64,000 nt of DNA from Saccharopolyspora gloriosae (GCF_014203325.1 NZ_JACHIV010000001.1:869501-933500); one strand, 5' to 3'. Positions 47,896 through 56,810 are shown, counted from the stretch's first letter. Notes: generated from the letters alone by a model not told the origin. Translations and numbers: made by a program.

Positions 47896-47989
47896 CGATG
47901 CTCGCTTTCTCGTGGCGTCTCCCGTCGGGTGCCCAGGGCGGGCCGTCCCGACGCGCAGGGTGCGTGAGCCGAAACCACGCTTGAGCGGG

Positions 47990-48038
47990 TAGTTGCGCAC
48001 GCTTGATAAATAGTTGCACGCGCCTTCTATCTGCGCAA
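47990..48038. promoter_or_regulatory. Candidate MarR operator region
   Basis: TAGTTGC occurs twice, 21 bases apart (47990 and 48011), and TTGCGCA at 47993 has an inverted partner TGCGCAA at 48032. The region lies between the divergent SDR and MarR genes. Confidence 0.5.
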
Positions 48039-48104
48039 GCTGCTAGACTGGGAGGGGAGATCGAGCTCACCGGCCGTGGGGGCTCACCGGTAGGAGGTGC
48101 GCGA

Positions 48105-48554
48105 GTGGGTATCGCCGACGACGCGGTCGAAGTGCGCGCGCAAGGCTGGCGCACGCTCGCCGCGCTGCACGGAATGCTGGAGACGGCGCTGGAGAAAGCG
48201 CTCAGCACCGGACACGGCCTGTCCGTCGTCGAATACACCGTGCTCGACGCGCTCAGCCGCCAGGACGGTTGGCACATGCGGATGCAGCAGCTCAGCCGTG
48301 CCGCCGCACTCAGCGGCAGCGCCACGACGAGGCTCGTGACCAGGCTCGAAGACCGCGGCCTGCTCACCCGCATCCTGTGCAAGGACGACCGCCGCGGCAT
48401 CTACACGGAGCTCACCGACGAAGGCCGCGCCCTGCTGGAGCAGGCCCGCCCGACCCACGACGCGGCGCTGGAGAAGTCCCTCGCCGAAGCCGAACAGGTA
48501 CCGGAGCTCAGCGATCTGGTCGACGCCTTCCACCGCGTCACCGCCCGCACCTGA
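48105..48554 (+). CDS. MarR-family transcriptional regulator
   Basis: A 149-residue winged-helix regulator. The recognition region is LSRAAALSGSATTRLVTRLEDRGLL, followed by the wing ILCKDDRRGIYTELTDEGRALL. The GTG at 48105 has AGGAGGTG seven bases upstream, the best ribosome site in this area; the frame opens earlier at 48003. It is divergent from the SDR gene and probably controls it. A four-copy repeat cluster begins 18 bases after its stop. Confidence 0.93.
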   Translation: MGIADDAVEVRAQGWRTLAALHGMLETALEKALSTGHGLSVVEYTVLDALSRQDGWHMRMQQLSRAAALSGSATTRLVTRLEDRGLLTRILCKDDRRGIYTELTDEGRALLEQARPTHDAALEKSLAEAEQVPELSDLVDAFHRVTART

Positions 48555-48572
48555 CTCCCGCCGCCCCGTCGA

Positions 48573-48621
48573 AGTGAACGGACCGTTCGCCCAACAGGAT
48601 TGGACGAACGGTCCGTTCACT
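48573..48621. repeat. 49-bp palindromic repeat, copy 20
   Basis: Both cores are perfect, with loop CAGGA. It lies 18 bases after the MarR stop and is one of the best-preserved copies. Confidence 0.95.
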
Positions 48622-48653
48622 TTTCCGCCTCGATTCGCGGAGGCCGTCCGTGG

Positions 48654-48702
48654 GGTGAACGGACCGTTGGTCCAAGGAGTTTGGGCGAACGGTCCGTTCA
48701 CT
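48654..48702. repeat. 49-bp palindromic repeat, copy 21
   Basis: The left core is GAACGGACCGTTG and the right core is perfect. The GTTG left-arm variant is unique to this cluster. Confidence 0.94.
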
Positions 48703-48750
48703 CTTTCCGGACCGCACGATTCGGGGGTGGCTCGCGGAGGCCGTTCGTGG

Positions 48751-48799
48751 GGTGAACGGACCGTTGGTCCAACGGGTTTGGGCGAACGGTCCGTTCACT
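48751..48799. repeat. 49-bp palindromic repeat, copy 22
   Basis: The left core is GAACGGACCGTTG and the right core is perfect. The bases before it (CGCGGAGGCCGTTCGTGG) almost repeat those before copy 21, a sign of tandem duplication. Confidence 0.94.
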
Positions 48800-48850
48800 C
48801 GCTTCGGGGCTGAATCGTGCTCGGGGCGTGGTGGCTGCCGGCGTGCTCGG

Positions 48851-48899
48851 GGTGAGCGGACCGTTGGTCCAGTGGGATTGGACGGACGGACCGTTCGCT
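48851..48899. repeat. 49-bp palindromic repeat, copy 23
   Basis: A diverged copy with left core GAGCGGACCGTTG and right core GGACGGACCGTTC. It directly abuts the stop codon of the minus-strand methyltransferase gene. Confidence 0.92.
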
Positions 48900-49520
48900 T
48901 CAGCGGGGGAGGGGCTCGGGCTTCTGCCAGGTGAGGGAGTAGCGCCAGAGCAGCAGGCGGCGGTACCGGGAGCCGGGGAGCAGCACTTGCGCGGTGCGGC
49001 GCACGTCGTCCCACGTCATCGTGGGCTCCTGGGTGGGCATGCCGGGCGGCTCGGTGACGCCGCCGTGGCGGCGGGCGAGCACGCGGTGCGCCGGGATCGC
49101 GGCGAGGTCCACCGCCCAGTCCAGCGGCGTGTGGTGCCGGGCCAGGCCGATGACCATCAGCGTGCCGCCGGGCGAGAGCATCCGCGCCATCCCGGTGAGC
49201 GCCGAGGCGAAGTCGATGTGGTGCAGCGAGGCGACGCAGCAGATGAACCCGTACTCGCCGTCGCGCGCCTTCGCCTCGAAGTCCACGAAGTCACTGTCCA
49301 CAAAGGATGCGTTGGTGAGGTCGGTGGTGGCCTTGCGGGCTTCCCGGATCATCGAGCGGGAGCGGTCGATCCCGATGACGCGCCTGGTCTTGGCGGCGAG
49401 CTTGCGCACCAGGGTCCCGTCGCCGCATCCGATGTCGAGCGCGCTGTCGCAGTCGTCGGGCACCGCGTCGAGCACGCGCGGGTGGTAGTGCACGTTGTGA
49501 TTCCAAGGCTCCCCAGACAC
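48900..49520 (-). CDS. Class I SAM-dependent methyltransferase
   Basis: A 206-residue methyltransferase. It starts VSGEPWNHNVHYHPRVLDAV, then motif I ALDIGCGDGTLVRKLAAK, then VIGIDRSRSMIREAR, CCVASLHHIDF and LSPGGTLMVIGLAR. The N-terminal NHNVHYHP pattern is common to a group of small-molecule methyltransferases in actinomycetes. The GTG at 49520 has a weak GGTGAG site. Its 3' end meets a palindromic repeat with no gap. Confidence 0.88.
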   Translation of the reverse strand: MSGEPWNHNVHYHPRVLDAVPDDCDSALDIGCGDGTLVRKLAAKTRRVIGIDRSRSMIREARKATTDLTNASFVDSDFVDFEAKARDGEYGFICCVASLHHIDFASALTGMARMLSPGGTLMVIGLARHHTPLDWAVDLAAIPAHRVLARRHGGVTEPPGMPTQEPTMTWDDVRRTAQVLLPGSRYRRLLLWRYSLTWQKPEPLPR

Positions 49521-49777
49521 TTGCTCACCCTAACCGCCTGCGCGGTGGCTTCCGGCGGGTCACCAGGGCGTGCTCCTGGGATCTGAAAACCCGCCGAGGT
49601 GGTGTCCAAGAACGGAGAATTTCGTTGCGCGGCAAGAGGATTCTCGATACCTGAGGCTGCGCCGATCACTCCTCGCCACGGTGTCCTCCCGCCCTCGGCG
49701 AACGGGACGAACCCGTCTCCTGGCGCAGACGTAGTGCAAAAGTGACCCCGCCGCCACCTGCCGTGCCGGGCATCTGT

Positions 49778-51004
49778 TCACACCGCGTCCCCATCGGAGC
49801 CATCCGGCAGGGACTGCGCAGGCGCCAGCACGCACCGGGTGCGGCGCCCGAAGATGGTGGTCATGCACTTGTTGTTGTGGTTGCACAGCGAACGGGTGCG
49901 CGGCCGCTGCTGCAGCTGGTTGATCAGGTCCGGCTCGCGCAGCAACGCCCGAGCCATGGCGACGAACTGGAAACCGTCGCCCATCGCCCGGTCCATGACC
50001 TCGCGGCCGGTGACGCCGCCGAGGAGGATCAGCGGGAGGTCCACCGCGGCGCGGATCTGGCGGGCGTCTTCGAGCAGGTAGCCGTCCTCGTACGGGTAAC
50101 CGCGCAGCAGGCGCGGGCCGGCGAGCTTGACGGCGCTCTTGATCGGCCCCGGCAGCTGCGCGGCGAAGTCGTGCACCGGGGCGTCACCTCGGAACAGGTA
50201 CATGGGGTTGAGCAGGGAGCTGCCGACCGTCATCTCCAGGGCGTCCACCGTGCCCTCCTGCTCGAGCCACTGCGCCACCACGGCCGCCTCGTCCAGCCAG
50301 AAGCCGCCGGGCACGCCGTCGTCCATGTTCAGCTTCGCGAGGATCGCGATGCGGTCGCCGACCGCGTCCCGCACGGCCCGGGTGATCTCGAGCGCGAGGC
50401 GCGCTCGGTTCCGCAACGGGCCGCCGTAGTCGTCCTTGCGGTGGTTGAGCTTGGGGCTCAGGAAGGAGCTCGCGAGGTAGTTGTGCCCGAGGTGCACTTC
50501 GACGGCGTCGAACCCCGCCTCGATCGCCATCCGGGCCGCCGATCCGTGCGCGCGGACGATCCGCGCGAGGTCGAGGCGGCTCGCCGGTGTGGTGCGCATG
50601 GTCAGCGGGTGGAGCGTCCGGCCGGGCGACAGCGCGGGGCCGCCGGTGCTCCAGGGGTTGCCCACCGGGCCCGCATGGCCGATCTGCGCGGACGCGGCGG
50701 CGCCCTCGGCGTGCACGGCGTCGGTGAGCCGCCGCAGCCCCGGCAGCGCTTCGGGGCGCCAGTGGATCTGGTGGCCGTCGGTGCGCCCCTCCGGTGAGAC
50801 CGCGCAGTAGGCCACGGTCGTCATCCCGACTCCGCCCGCGGCGTGGGCGACGTGGAAGTCGATGAGCGCGTCGGTGGCCAGGCCGCCGCGCGCCCGCTTC
50901 TCGTACGTCGCGGCTTTGATGGTGCGGTTGCGCAGCGTCAACGGCCCGAGCGCGGCGGGTGCGAACACGTGCGGCGCGCGGTGCGCCGCGGAGTGCTGGG
51001 GCAT
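49778..51004 (-). CDS. Old-yellow-enzyme-like NADH:flavin oxidoreductase
   Basis: A 408-residue TIM-barrel flavin enzyme that reduces activated double bonds. TLRNRTIKAATYEKRARGG is the N-terminal FMN region, AQIGHAG and VEVHLGHNYLASSFLSP carry the substrate-binding His and Asn residues, and LGGVTGREVMDRAM and FVAMARALL bind the phosphate. The C-terminal CNHNNKC is unusual and might bind metal. ATG 51004 follows GGAGGAG. The SDR gene 71 bases upstream is in the same direction, so the two form a likely reductive or degradative operon under the divergent TetR. Confidence 0.9.
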   Translation of the reverse strand: MPQHSAAHRAPHVFAPAALGPLTLRNRTIKAATYEKRARGGLATDALIDFHVAHAAGGVGMTTVAYCAVSPEGRTDGHQIHWRPEALPGLRRLTDAVHAEGAAASAQIGHAGPVGNPWSTGGPALSPGRTLHPLTMRTTPASRLDLARIVRAHGSAARMAIEAGFDAVEVHLGHNYLASSFLSPKLNHRKDDYGGPLRNRARLALEITRAVRDAVGDRIAILAKLNMDDGVPGGFWLDEAAVVAQWLEQEGTVDALEMTVGSSLLNPMYLFRGDAPVHDFAAQLPGPIKSAVKLAGPRLLRGYPYEDGYLLEDARQIRAAVDLPLILLGGVTGREVMDRAMGDGFQFVAMARALLREPDLINQLQQRPRTRSLCNHNNKCMTTIFGRRTRCVLAPAQSLPDGSDGDAV

Positions 51005-51075
51005 CGTCTCCTCCTTGAGCCGATGGGGTTCCGGTCGCCGGGAGCTCCCCGCGCACGGGCGCCGACGGCACCGGA

Positions 51076-51939
51076 TCACGGTGCGGCGCGGGGCTTTCGC
51101 ACGTCGGGGGACCTCAGCTTCCGGACGTAGCCGAGGAGTTCGCGCAGGCGTCCGGGGCGCGGCCAGGCGTCGGGTCGGAAGTAGGCGTCCGATCCGCCGT
51201 CGACGAACACGACGCTGCCGACGAGGAAGTCCGCGGCGTCGGAGAGCATGAAGACCACCCAGTCGCCCAGCTGCTCGGCGTCGCCGTAGCCGCCGATGGG
51301 AACGGGGAACGACTCGACGGCCCGGGACTCGGCCGGGCTCGACAGCAGCCGTTCGACCATCGGGGTCCTGATCGCGCCGGGGGCGAGGGCGTTGAGCCGG
51401 ATGCCCGCGCCCGCCCACTCGGGCAGCACCGCGCGGCGGCGCACCCAGTGGCTCACCGCGAGCTTCGACGCGGCGTAGATCATCAGCGGGGCGGCTCGGC
51501 CGAAGTGCCTGACGCTGCGGATCGCCTTCTCCGGGTCGCCGTCGAGGAAGGCGGTGATCGTGCGGCGCGGGACCAGCGGGGTGGTCGTCGTGGCGTTGCT
51601 GGAGAACACGACCACCTTGGCCTTCTCCGCCGCGGCGAGAGCGGGCCGCCAGGCTTCGAGCAGCTCGACGACGCCGAAGTAGTTGACCTGGGCGACCGCC
51701 GGTCCGCTGCCGGGAGCCGGCCCCAGTCCTGCGGCGAGGACGGCACCGTCGAGGCGCCCGCCCGCCGCGCGCAGCACACCTGCCGCCGCCGCGCGCCGGC
51801 CTTCCGGTGTCGAGAGGTCGGCGGGGACGTCGGCTTCTTCGACGTCGACCCCGATGACGGTGTGGCCCGCGGCGCGAAGCTTGTCGGCCGCGGCCTTTCC
51901 CATGCCGGACGCGGATCCGGTCACGGCGTGCACGCCCAT
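51076..51939 (-). CDS. Short-chain dehydrogenase/reductase (3-alpha-hydroxysteroid dehydrogenase/carbonyl reductase type)
   Basis: A 287-residue SDR. It starts MGVHAVTGSASGMGKAAA with the TGxxxGxG site, then VIGVDVEEADVPADLS, catalytic SerSer in VVFSSNATTT, an insertion before IYAASKLAVSHW with the Tyr and Lys, and VVFVDGGSDAYF. The shape, with the Asp-rich second strand and the long loop before YAASK, resembles 3-alpha-HSD/carbonyl reductases. ATG 51939 is six bases after GGAGG. Together with the OYE gene downstream it suggests steroid- or terpenoid-like substrates, but this is inference. Confidence 0.9.
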   Translation of the reverse strand: MGVHAVTGSASGMGKAAADKLRAAGHTVIGVDVEEADVPADLSTPEGRRAAAAGVLRAAGGRLDGAVLAAGLGPAPGSGPAVAQVNYFGVVELLEAWRPALAAAEKAKVVVFSSNATTTTPLVPRRTITAFLDGDPEKAIRSVRHFGRAAPLMIYAASKLAVSHWVRRRAVLPEWAGAGIRLNALAPGAIRTPMVERLLSSPAESRAVESFPVPIGGYGDAEQLGDWVVFMLSDAADFLVGSVVFVDGGSDAYFRPDAWPRPGRLRELLGYVRKLRSPDVRKPRAAP

Positions 51940-52250
51940 GACCCACCTCCCTGCCGGTGCGACGACACTGCGGGCCCCTTTCCGCATGACCTGCGTAGCT
52001 GGTCGCTCAGCGGCTTCCGCGCTGCCCGTTTTCCTGGTGTGGCCGCGATTTCTCGTGTGGCAGCCCTACACGGCGAAATCGCTGTCTTCGCGAGGAAGCC
52101 GCTGAGGACCCGCCGGTGGTCGTGTTGCTCAAGCCGGTCACTGCTCAGTGGCTGCGCCACTGACGAGACACCGATCAACAGACTGCGAGGACTCCCGACA
52201 CCTTATTGGCTCACTGAGACAAAAACAATGGTTCGGTTATCCTCCGGGCG
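51940..52250. other. Divergent intergenic region between the SDR and TetR genes
   Basis: A 311-base gap with promoters for both directions. It is locally AT-richer around 52200-52245, with CTCACTGAG as a short symmetric element at 52212-52220. No convincing long palindrome is seen. Confidence 0.45.
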
Positions 52251-52865
52251 ATGTCCACCACCGATGCGGGCGGTCCCGCTCCCCGCCGCGGTCGCCCGAC
52301 GGTGCTCGATCGCGGTGCGGTCGCCACGGCCACGTTCCGGCTCTGGACCGAGCACGGTTACGACGCGGTCGGCTGGAGCGACATCGCGGAGGCGACCGGG
52401 GTCAGCGTGCGCACGCTCGTCCGGCACTTCTCCCGCAAGTCCGAGATCGCGTGGGTCGGCGTGCCCGCCGCCACGAAGCGGCTCCGCGAGGCGTTGCGCG
52501 CCACGCCGGACGACCTCCCCGTCGGCGACGCGGTCCGGCGGAGCGTCCTGGCCTCGGTCTCGCACGACCCGATGCTGGCGTCCGCCGGTGTCGATTGGGT
52601 GCGCGTCGTCTACGCGCAGGAGGAGATCGCCGGTTCCGCCGGAGCCGCCTACCGGCCGTGGATCGAGGAACTCGCCGGGTACATCGCCGGGCGCGTCCCC
52701 GAGATCACCCGGGCGGCCGCGACGGCCGTCGCGAGCGGCTACCAGGCGGCGACGTTCGCGGCGCTCGTCGCCTGGAGCGAGGGCGGGGCGCGCGGCGACG
52801 CCGTGGCCGCGACCGACGAAGCGCTGCGATGGCTGGAGATTCCGCCCCGCCCGCGAACAGGGTGA
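52251..52865 (+). CDS. TetR-family regulator
   Basis: A 204-residue regulator. The N-terminal RRGRPTVLDRGAVATATFRLW leads into the helix-turn-helix GWSDIAEATGVSVRTLVRHFSRKSEI. The C-terminal domain is alanine-rich with AAATAVASGYQAATFAALVAW. ATG 52251 lacks a strong ribosome site and may be a leaderless start, given the AT-rich bases just upstream. It is divergent from the SDR-OYE pair, which it probably controls. A strong hairpin follows. Confidence 0.92.
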   Translation: MSTTDAGGPAPRRGRPTVLDRGAVATATFRLWTEHGYDAVGWSDIAEATGVSVRTLVRHFSRKSEIAWVGVPAATKRLREALRATPDDLPVGDAVRRSVLASVSHDPMLASAGVDWVRVVYAQEEIAGSAGAAYRPWIEELAGYIAGRVPEITRAAATAVASGYQAATFAALVAWSEGGARGDAVAATDEALRWLEIPPRPRTG

Positions 52866-52897
52866 GCCACCCGGATCTGAGCGGCGCGAGAAGGGAA

Positions 52898-52927
52898 CGG
52901 CCCCGTCCGGTTGACCGGACGGGGCCG
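52898..52927. terminator. Bidirectional terminator between the TetR gene and metE
   Basis: A perfect 13-bp stem (arm CGGCCCCGTCCGG) with loop TTGA, between the convergent stops at 52865 and 52984. Confidence 0.85.
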
Positions 52928-52983
52928 CACGAGGGGTGCCGGGGGCGGGAGCGGTGGGAACGACTACCGCCCCCGGCTTCGGA

Positions 52984-55272
52984 TCAGCCGGAGGCCGGGC
53001 GCACGGCCTCCGTCGCGCTGATCACGTTCTTGAGCGCGGTCTCCACCTCCGCGTAGCCGCGGGTCTTGAGACCGCAGTCCGGGTTGACCCACAGGCGTTC
53101 CGCGGGCACCGCCGCCAGCGCCGCCTTCAGCAGGTCGGTGACCTCCCCGGCTTCCGGGACGCGCGGCGAGTGGATGTCGTACACGCCCGGCCCGACCCCG
53201 CGGGCGAACCCGACCGCGTTGAGGTCGTCGAGCACCTCCATGCGCGAGCGGGCCGCCTCGATGCTCGTCACGTCCGCGTCCAGCGCCACGATCGCGTTGA
53301 TCACGTCGCCGAACTCCGAGTAGCACAGGTGGGTGTGGATCTGGGTGCTCTCGGCGATGCCGGAGGTGGCGAGGCGGAACGATTCCACCGCCCAGTCCAG
53401 GTAGTCCTGGTGCGCGGCGGAACGCAGCGGCAGCAGTTCGCGCAGCGCGGGCTCGTCGACCTGGATCACCCGGATGCCCGCGTTCTCCAAGTCCTTGACC
53501 TCGTCCCGGATGGCGAGCGCGACCTGCCGCGCGGTGTCGCCCAACGGCTGGTCGTCGCGCACGAACGACCAGGCGAGGATGGTGACCGGTCCGGTCAGCA
53601 TGCCCTTCACCGGTTTCTCGGTGAGCCGCTGCGCGTACTTCGCCCAGTCCACCGTGATCGGCTCGGGCCGGGACACGTCGCCGAACAGGATCGGCGGGCG
53701 CACGCAGCGCGACCCGTAGGACTGCACCCAGCCGTTGTGGGTGCTCACGAATCCGTCCAGGTGCTCGGAGAAGTACTGCACCATGTCGTTGCGCTCCGGC
53801 TCGCCGTGCACCAGCACGTCGAGGCCCAGGTCTTCCTGCAGCCGGATGACGCGTTCGATCTCGTCCCGCATCCGCTGCTTGTAGGTGGCCTGGTCGATGC
53901 TGCCGGAGCGCAGTGCGGCGCGAGCCTTGCGCACGTCGGTGGTCTGCGGGAAGGAGCCGATCGTCGTCGTCGGCAGCGGCGGCAGGCGCAGCGATTTCCG
54001 CTGCGCGGCGAGCCGTTTCGCGTAGTCCCCGCGCTGGGCGTGCTCGGGTTTGAGCGCGGTGAGCCGGGCCTGCACCCGGTCGTTGCGCACCCGTTCGGCG
54101 TTCGCCCGGTCCGCGATGCGCCGGCGGCCGTCCTCCAGCTGCTCGGACACCGAGTCGCGGCCCTGGTGCAGCGCGCGGTCGAGGACGACGACCTCGTCGA
54201 CCTTCTGCGCCGCGAACGCCAGCCACGACTTCACCTGCGGGTCGATGTCGGTCTCGGCTTCGACGTCGTAGGGCACGTGCAGCAGCGAGCACGAGGTGCT
54301 CACGGCCACCTCGCCCGCGAGGCCCAGCAGCGTCGCCGCTTTCGCCAGCGCCCCGTCCAGGTCGGTGCGCCAGATGTTGCGGCCGTCGACCAGGCCCGCG
54401 ACCAGCGTCTTGTCCCGGAGCCCGGAGACCGACGGCAGTTCGTCGACGGTGCGTTGACCTGCGACGAGGTCCACGCCGAGCGCTTCGACCGGTGAGGACG
54501 CCAGCACGCCCAGCGCATCGCCGAGGTCGCCGAAGTAGGAGGCGACCAGGATCTTCGGGCGCTGCGCGAGCTCGCCGAGCCTGCGGTAGGCGGTGCGCAG
54601 CGCGTCCAGGTCGGCCTGCGAGCGGTCCGCGGCGAACGCCGGTTCGTCCAGCTGGACCCACTCCACGCCCGCGCGGTGCAGCTCGCCCAGCAGTTCCGCG
54701 TAGGCCGAGACGAGCTCGTCGACCTTGTCCAGCGGCCGGAACGACGCGGGCGCGCCGTCCCGCGGCTTCGACAGCAGCAGGAACGTCAGCGGGCCGACCA
54801 CGACCGGGCGGGTCTTGACGCCCAGCTCAGCGGCTTCGTGGTACTGGTCCACCACGGTCTGGTCGGACAGCCGGAACGCGGTCTCCGGGCCGATCTCCGG
54901 CACGATGTAGTGGTAGTTCGTGTCAAACCACTTAGTCATCTCCAGCGGTGGCGCGGATTCCACGCCGCGCGCCATCGCGAAGTAGGTGTCGAGCGGGCTC
55001 AGCCCCAGCTCCGCGAAGCGGGGCGGTACCGCGCCGAAGGTGACGGCGGCGTCGAGAACCTGGTCGTAGTAGGAGGAAGTGTTCCCCGGCACGGAGTCCA
55101 GACCGGCATCGCGCAGCGAGCGCCACGCGTCGGTGCGCAGCGTGCGGGCGACTTCGCGCAGCTCCGGCTCACCGATGCGGGACTTCCAGTAGTTCTCCAG
55201 TGCCCGTTTCAGTTCCCGGTTCGGTCCGATCCTGGGATACCCGAGCACGGTGGATCCGATGGTGCTGGTCAA
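52984..55272 (-). CDS. metE: Cobalamin-independent methionine synthase
   Basis: A 762-residue enzyme that moves the methyl of 5-methyl-tetrahydropteroyltriglutamate to homocysteine. The N-terminal half starts [21 protein letters not shown]. The catalytic half has [17 protein letters not shown] and the zinc ligands in [10 protein letters not shown] and NPDCGLKTR. The TTG at 55272 is six bases after GGAG and gives the family N-terminus; the frame extends upstream only into the riboswitch. The cobalamin riboswitch on the same strand means expression should fall when B12 is plentiful, implying a B12-dependent MetH elsewhere. Confidence 0.96.
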   Translation of the reverse strand: MTSTIGSTVLGYPRIGPNRELKRALENYWKSRIGEPELREVARTLRTDAWRSLRDAGLDSVPGNTSSYYDQVLDAAVTFGAVPPRFAELGLSPLDTYFAMARGVESAPPLEMTKWFDTNYHYIVPEIGPETAFRLSDQTVVDQYHEAAELGVKTRPVVVGPLTFLLLSKPRDGAPASFRPLDKVDELVSAYAELLGELHRAGVEWVQLDEPAFAADRSQADLDALRTAYRRLGELAQRPKILVASYFGDLGDALGVLASSPVEALGVDLVAGQRTVDELPSVSGLRDKTLVAGLVDGRNIWRTDLDGALAKAATLLGLAGEVAVSTSCSLLHVPYDVEAETDIDPQVKSWLAFAAQKVDEVVVLDRALHQGRDSVSEQLEDGRRRIADRANAERVRNDRVQARLTALKPEHAQRGDYAKRLAAQRKSLRLPPLPTTTIGSFPQTTDVRKARAALRSGSIDQATYKQRMRDEIERVIRLQEDLGLDVLVHGEPERNDMVQYFSEHLDGFVSTHNGWVQSYGSRCVRPPILFGDVSRPEPITVDWAKYAQRLTEKPVKGMLTGPVTILAWSFVRDDQPLGDTARQVALAIRDEVKDLENAGIRVIQVDEPALRELLPLRSAAHQDYLDWAVESFRLATSGIAESTQIHTHLCYSEFGDVINAIVALDADVTSIEAARSRMEVLDDLNAVGFARGVGPGVYDIHSPRVPEAGEVTDLLKAALAAVPAERLWVNPDCGLKTRGYAEVETALKNVISATEAVRPASG

Positions 55273-55404
55273 CGCTCTCTCCTCGCGAGCTGGACGACAG
55301 TTCTGCGAGGTTCGGGCAGGCGTGATCGGCACCCGTCGCCGCGGACGGCGACTCGTCGACCAGGTCCTCCCGCGAGACCTCGCAACAGCGCGCGTCGCGT
55401 GGAC

Positions 55405-55600
55405 GCGCGCACCGGCGGCAGGTCTTCGGACTCGTGGGCGTTCCCGGAGGACCGGGGTTCCTACTGGCCGTCGCTTCCCGAGCTCGCGCCCAGTGCTGTG
55501 ACCGGTCTTCTCAGACCGGTGACGGCGTTCGTTCCCACTCACCGCTGCGGGGCAGTCCCGGATTCGCACCGGGTTCCCTCTTGCCTCGCGCAGCGCCGCT
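55405..55600 (-). promoter_or_regulatory. Cobalamin riboswitch controlling metE
   Basis: Read on the minus strand, the aptamer shows GGGAACCCGGTGCGAATCC, then GGGACTGCCCCGCAGCGGTG, a variable hairpin arm ACCGGTCTGAGAAGACCGGT, and the closing AGTCCGAAGACCTGCCGCC. This is the B12-box order. It lies 130-330 bases upstream of metE in its leader. Confidence 0.95.
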
Positions 55601-55817
55601 TTCGCAGAGCTGTGCGAACCACCAGCACTTCGGAGGCTACTTGCTTCTGGCGGGAAGACAAGGCCTTGACGTCCCGGTCACCCGGCGTGCACGTGGCCGC
55701 GCACGCGAGGATTTCCCGGCCCGGCGGGCAACCCGCGGCGCTCGGGAGCGTCTTCAGGACAGGTGGGGGGAGCGGTTCCCGTCCTGCCGAGCAGGTGGAT
55801 TCGAGAGGGAGAAAACT

Positions 55818-56465
55818 GTGGGGATCAACGGAATTCGAGTAACCGTGAGCATCGGTGCGTTGGCCGCGGCGATGGCCCTGGCCCCGTTCGGCGTCGCCAC
55901 CGCGGATTCGACCGAGACGTCCACAGTGGACTTGAACGGTGATGGGACGCCGGACACCGCGACGCTGGCCGCCGTCGGTGACGGCTCGCGGCAGGTCCTC
56001 AAGTTCACAGTGGACGGACGCGTCACCGAGGCGACGCTGACCGGTGACGCCTACGCCGGTACGCGGCCCATGCGGGTGCTCGACGTCAACCACGACGGCA
56101 AGCAGGAACTGCTGGTGAGCGAGTCCGTCGGGGCGAACACCGAGTGGTTCGGCGTCTGGGATCTCGGCGCCGACGGCGCCCCGCGCGAGATGACCACTCA
56201 GGACGGTCGGCCGCTCAAGATCAACGAAGGTGGCGGCGTCGCCGCGCGGCTCGGCTACGAGTGCGCCCCGGCGGGGTCGGACGGCCGCGTGCTGATCACC
56301 CTCGCGGCGTCGAACGAGAGCCAGACGACCGAACCCGCCTACGACGGCAAGCGCGTCGCCTACGACGTGCGCGACGGCGTGGCCGCTCCGGTCGACGAGT
56401 ACCCGTTCGCCGGGGTCGGCCAGGACGACCCGGTGCTGGTCGTGGAGCCCGGCAGCTGCGCGTGA
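55818..56465 (+). CDS. Secreted protein with two Ca-binding-like (FG-GAP/dockerin-type) motifs
   Basis: A 215-residue exported protein. The signal peptide ends about FGVATA-DS (after residue 29). The mature part has DLNGDGTPD and DVNHDGKQE, EF-hand-like loops seen in FG-GAP/VCBS beta-propeller repeats, and two cysteines (EC near residue 150 and the last-but-one residue) that may pair. The protein is too short for a full propeller, and its function is unknown. The GTG at 55818 has GAGGGAG seven bases upstream. It is divergent from metE, 545 bases from it. Confidence 0.75.
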   Translation: MGINGIRVTVSIGALAAAMALAPFGVATADSTETSTVDLNGDGTPDTATLAAVGDGSRQVLKFTVDGRVTEATLTGDAYAGTRPMRVLDVNHDGKQELLVSESVGANTEWFGVWDLGADGAPREMTTQDGRPLKINEGGGVAARLGYECAPAGSDGRVLITLAASNESQTTEPAYDGKRVAYDVRDGVAAPVDEYPFAGVGQDDPVLVVEPGSCA

Positions 56466-56713
56466 GCGGACGTCGGGGCCGTCGTGCCGGAGAGCGGCGC
56501 GGCGGCCCCGGCGCACGTCCTCCGGCCGTGCGGCCGTGACTCCTTTGTGACCGTTCAGCGGGTTCGAGGACCCGTAGCGGGGTCCGTTCCCGGGCTGAGT
56601 TGTCGATCAGCTTGCCGTTCGATACCGGCTCTGCAACGCCGATGGCGTCGGTACCACTGTCGACGGAGTGGCCGGTTACCCTGCTTCCTGCAGCTCACGT
56701 GAGCGATGCGCGG

Positions 56714-56787
56714 GCCCTCGTAGCTCAGCTGGACAGAGCAAAGGACTTCTAATCCTTAGGTCGCAGGTTCGAGTCCTGCCGGGGGCG
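56714..56787 (+). tRNA. tRNA-Arg (anticodon TCT)
   Basis: A cloverleaf with acceptor GCCCTCG/CGGGGGC, anticodon stem AAGGA/TCCTT, loop CTTCTAA and T-arm GCAGGTTCGAGTCCTGC. It reads the rare AGA/AGG codons of a GC-rich genome. CCA is not encoded, and CTTTTT follows at once. Confidence 0.97.
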
Positions 56788-56810
56788 CTTTTTCCTGGTC
56801 ACCGGGCGCA

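Noticed and set aside
20849-48899. The repeat clusters as CRISPR arrays
   Set aside because: Repeats are diverged between neighbours, spacers range from 14 to 83 bases, some spacers are themselves duplicated, and there is no cas gene.
53000-54661. A 565-codon frame overlapping metE in another minus-strand frame
   Set aside because: It is an Arg/Ala/Gly-rich shadow of metE without any domain.
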